From Calycina herbarum (lineage: Eukaryota > Ascomycota > Leotiomycetes > Helotiales > Pezizellaceae), in the NCBI GenBank assembly GCA_001414485.1, contig LLEY01000059.1, positions 62,001 to 126,000 of the forward strand: a stretch of DNA of 64,000 nt. The letters are read 5' to 3'. Both the position numbers and the translations under genes were made by a program. Below are positions 60,710-64,000 of this stretch, piece by piece. The notes under the pieces were generated by a model, which worked only from the letters and a program-made list of their open reading frames with translations, searched no databases and was not told the origin of the DNA. Position 1 is the stretch's first letter; the number at the start of each line of letters is the position of its first letter.

Positions 60710-63465
60710 CTTCGCTGGAGGGGATTCCTAAATGTTACGCTATCTGGTAGTATACAAACTCTCCTCTCCAAAATATCAATAACGTAAAAGCGTATAAGTT
60801 GTGAGTATATCCAGCTTCTCGAACAATGCAAAGGAAAAAGGGATATCAACAAACGAAAATAGAAAAAAAGGTATAATCTATATCAACAAACAGCAAGTAA
60901 TAAAACAGTCAAACACGGCAGGCACAAGACAACAAATCCAACCAATCCAGCGGTCTCAACACAAATTGTACCAGACAAGGTCATTCCCTAGAAGCCAGTA
61001 CTTCGAGACTAGAAGGAAAAGAACAGCAAAGCAACGAATGACGAAAGAGGGGAACCAGCTGCCAGCAGTACAAGTAATCCAACGAGCTTGGAGGATCCCG
61101 GTTGCTGCAAAGCACACACAAATGGCAGGACTTCAAAACGAAACTTTTGGCAGCACATGTACTGTGCGATGGGTGAGATGAGAAGACCATGGCACTTGCA
61201 CAGTGGTTGGTTCTCGTCGGTGTGGTTGCGCTGTGATGCATGAATTTGCGTTGGTTTCAACGAGGATACGTGGTTATGCTGATACATGGTGAAAAGGCCA
61301 TTTGCCGAAGAAGCCCGGAGATAGGATTGCGATGGAATACATATGGTGGGTTGCTCAACAAATGGCATCTGATGGATAAAGACATTGCTGTACTTTTCTA
61401 GTCAACGATAAGATGGAATATAATTCGTCCTGGTGTTGTGGAATTGTTAAAGGATGGATACTCCAAAGACAACGAGGAAGCCCGCGTCACTCCCAAAAGC
61501 AAGTTGGGCAGCGATGATGAGTAAAAGCGGCACTTGGTAGAGTTCTACATTTGCGTATTCCTAAATGTAGCACTTTCTCCTCCACGATTGTTCTCGAAAA
61601 ATTCCAGAGTCCAACCTTGAATCACATTTCCAATGATTTCCCGTGGTGAAGAAAGAAAAAAAGAAAGATGATCAATCACGAATTCCGATCATCACCAGAA
61701 CTCTCCCTCCGCTTTTCCGCTACTCACCGCCGCCTTTACTCCCCCCCCCTTACTTACCCCACACTCCCAACCTCCTCCCTTTACTCTCGCTCTCAACTTG
61801 CCCAAGGTGCAACATTCCGTAACGGCCGTACTTGCAGAAATAAAGATAATACAAAACCAAATCATTCGAGTCTCGTGAAATAAGTACATTACTTTTCCTC
61901 CAGAGACCAGAGTATGGAAATTCTATACTCCCCTCCCCCCCCCTAACTTCTCACACACCACCAGCACGAACAAGCATAAAACTCACCCCCTCAAAAAACC
62001 CCCTCTAATCTCTTCACACGCACCACACTTTCCTCACCGCATCACACCCCATATTAAATCCACACAATTCAAAAAAACCCAAAAACCCCCCAAAGACATA
62101 CAAGCTTTCACCCTCCACTTCCTTCACCCAGCACCCTAATTTCCCACAATCCGATCCGAACTATCAAGCTAACCTTCGGACCCTATCCTATTTCTTCAGG
62201 GTGCCCTCTGGCTCAGCCAAGCATTCGACAAGACCATCCAATTAATTAATATAAATAAAAAATAAAATAAAATTAAATAAAACACCAAGCCTTTCCGTCT
62301 CCTCGAGTTTCGTATTCATCTACGGTACTGAGAGTCTAGAGTCTACAGTCCAGACCCAAAACCCCCAATTTGTGCTCCGTGAAAACTTGTACTCCGTGAA
62401 AAACTGTACTTCGTACTTCGTAAACTTGCAATACGCGCCATCCTACGAGTATTCCATCCGCACAACCCCGTGCCTGTGACCACAACCACGACCATAAGCG
62501 CCTCCAGTCATCATCCAGCAAACACAGAAGCTCGAAGGAATCAGCACAGAACGTTCTTTGGCGCCCTACACAGTACTGTGCCTCTTCTCTGACACCACCC
62601 GTCCGGAAGGATGAATAAACTCACTGTACCGCACAACATATCGGGACGCCCAACCAAGTACCGAAGAGGCTCATTTCATTGGTCCTTCCTCACCTCGCTC
62701 CATCCATTCCAATGATTATGTCAAGTCAACGACGACCCTCCCCCCACACAATTTTGCGAGGCTCGAGTTTTAAGGTCTCCCATTGTCGAGGTCAAAATTC
62801 AAAAATCGAGAACAAGGTCGCTACGTACCTTGTAGCCAATCCAATCCAATCTGTACACTCGATCTGCACCCAGAATAGCTCTGCCCAGATTTGATAACTG
62901 CGGGGGGAATTGAACATTTAAACGACTATAAAATGACAGGCAATTGTAAATATATAATTTTAAAAAAAAGGTTGCACAGGAAAGAAGTAAATGATATATA
63001 TCTGAATTTTTTTATGGTTCTTGTTTTTTTTTTTGGCGAGAGAATCATGGAAAATTGGAATTGGAAAGGAACCACATATACAAGGGATTTCGAAGAATGA
63101 AATGTGAGAAAAGAAAAGAACCTCTCCATCAAGGAGACAGAAAATCCACCCTCCCCAATCCCAACCCCACCACCGCCGATGTGAAGAAGAAAAAAACACC
63201 CTCCTAGTACTCTATTCACACCAACCCCATATCCCCTTCCTACCTCCATCCCCAACCCGCCCTGATCCAACGAAAAAAGACCCCTCGCTCAAGATGCCAG
63301 CAATCAAGTATTATCGCGAGTAGAGTAACTATAAAAAAAACATCCAAAAAAGTCTAAGGTAATAAAAAAGCATCCCATCCCATAAATGATAATGCACCCC
63401 AACCCCAAAAAAACAATCATCTCTCATTTACTGGTATATTTTTCACACCTCTCTCTCTTCCTCAT
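60710..63465. other. Long intergenic region, probably regulatory
   Basis: 2.75 kb upstream of the giant gene and downstream of the last gene. It contains poly-C/pyrimidine stretches (61,740-61,780; 61,930-62,060) and an A/T-only stretch at 62,243-62,281. A short tandem repeat sits at about 62,369-62,430 (CTCCGTGAAAAC twice, then ACTTCGT twice), and long T and A runs near 63,020 and 63,340. No gene or RNA gene is recognised. Confidence 0.5.
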
Positions 63466-64000
63466 CTAAATTCTAACAGTAGACCCCTTAGTAGCCCTAG
63501 CACTCCGTCGTCGATACTGATCTCTAAACTGGATACGTCCAAAAGTGCCATAAGCAATAGTGCCCATGAACAGAACCGCCCAGGTACCGGTGATGATTCC
63601 TCCGATTGGGAAGATAATGATTTTCTGTCCTGGGAGGACGAAGAGCGTTCCCTTTGCCGGGACGAGGGTTTGGATAGGTGGGACGACTAGCGACTTCGTT
63701 GGGGTGACGGAGGTGGCGAAGATGCCGTTGACGAAGGTTGCGTCTTGAGAGGAGAGCGTTGTGTTGACTACTGCTCCCGAGGGATCGGTTGCAGTCAGAG
63801 TAACAGCAGGGACGAGAATCTTTTGGAGAGCGGCACTGTATCAAGTCAGTTGCTGTTCGAAAACACAGAAAATACCGAGGAGAAAAAACTTACGTTCCCA
63901 TGTTAGCCTTGAGCAATTGCTGGTTGATTTGTCCCACAAAAGCATACTGCTGCGTCAAAAGAGGAATCGAACTCTGTCTCTTGTTTTTTGGCCACGAGAT
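63466..64000 (-). CDS. Membrane protein, 3' end only (gene continues beyond the right edge)
   Basis: Partial gene. An exon from 64,000 (open at the edge) to 63,894 joins an exon 63,835-63,466 across a 58-nt intron (GTAAGT...ACAG), ending in TAG. The readable 158 residues start I-S-W-P-K-N-K-R-Q-S-S, continue with LTQQYAFVGQINQQLLKANM and a Thr/Val-rich, extracellular-looking stretch, then one strong transmembrane helix (GGIITGTWAVLFMGTIAYGTFG) followed by a basic tail (R-D-Q-Y-R-R-R-S-A-R). This fits a type-I single-pass membrane protein with a short cytosolic tail. I recall similar tails in conserved fungal proteins without known function. The frame given by the longest unspliced open frame here (63,524-63,844) is a shadow. 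Confidence 0.8.

Noticed and set aside
63524..63844. 106-codon minus-strand frame at the right edge
   Set aside because: Out of frame with the spliced membrane-protein gene, which shows a clean transmembrane helix and proper splice sites. It is a shadow.

Overview
This window looks like a chromosome segment from a filamentous ascomycete (Pezizomycotina). A leotiomycete of the Sclerotinia/Botrytis type is my best guess, but that is inference. The grounds are short introns (about 50 nt) with GT...AG ends and CTAAC/CTAAT branch sites, typical fungal genes (GYF protein, GH75 chitosanase, OM14-like protein, HET remnant), and a 20-kb repeat block that has lost most CpA/TpG and gained in-frame TAG/TAA, the mark of repeat-induced point mutation (RIP).

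Layout. 1-20.1 kb is a nest of dead Ty3/gypsy chromoviruses that can be unpicked base by base. An outer element (E1, + strand) is split at 5,594 by E2 (5,595-12,000, 232-bp LTRs, TSD TTACT). It is split again inside its chromodomain by E3 (12,552-19,598, - strand, 440-bp LTRs, TSD CTTAA). A relative of E3 (E4, + strand) fills 1-2,084. E1 resumes at 19,604 and ends in its own 3' LTR from 19,826. RIP damage fades from about 19.3 kb towards unique DNA.

20.8-31 kb holds sparse genes, all on the minus strand: a small secreted protein, a broken signal-peptide gene, a glycine-zipper low-complexity protein and a Gly/Met-rich protein, separated by long non-coding stretches. 32.9-37.8 kb is a four-exon GYF-domain gene of the Smy2/Syh1/GIGYF type. 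39.09-40.95 kb is a complete but RIP-inactivated pogo/Fot1-type DNA transposon with 49-bp terminal inverted repeats and a TA duplication. 41.7-43.5 kb has a convergent pair: an OM14-like mitochondrial outer-membrane protein and a single-pass membrane protein of unknown role. 44-47 kb is AT-rich relic DNA, a fold-back palindrome cluster and a HET-protein remnant. 48.1-49.3 kb encodes a secreted GH75 chitosanase, followed by a degenerate minisatellite.

50.4-60.7 kb is one two-exon gene on the minus strand for a 3,425-residue protein: an N-terminal coiled coil, then thousands of acidic disordered residues carrying about fifty copies of a short K/R-x-L-D motif, then a Ser/Pro-rich tail. It is the most unusual coding sequence here and I do not recognise a described function. 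The window closes with the 3' end of a minus-strand membrane-protein gene that runs off the right edge.

The genes do not form an obvious pathway or cluster. The window reads as a border between a RIP-silenced transposon block and ordinary gene space.
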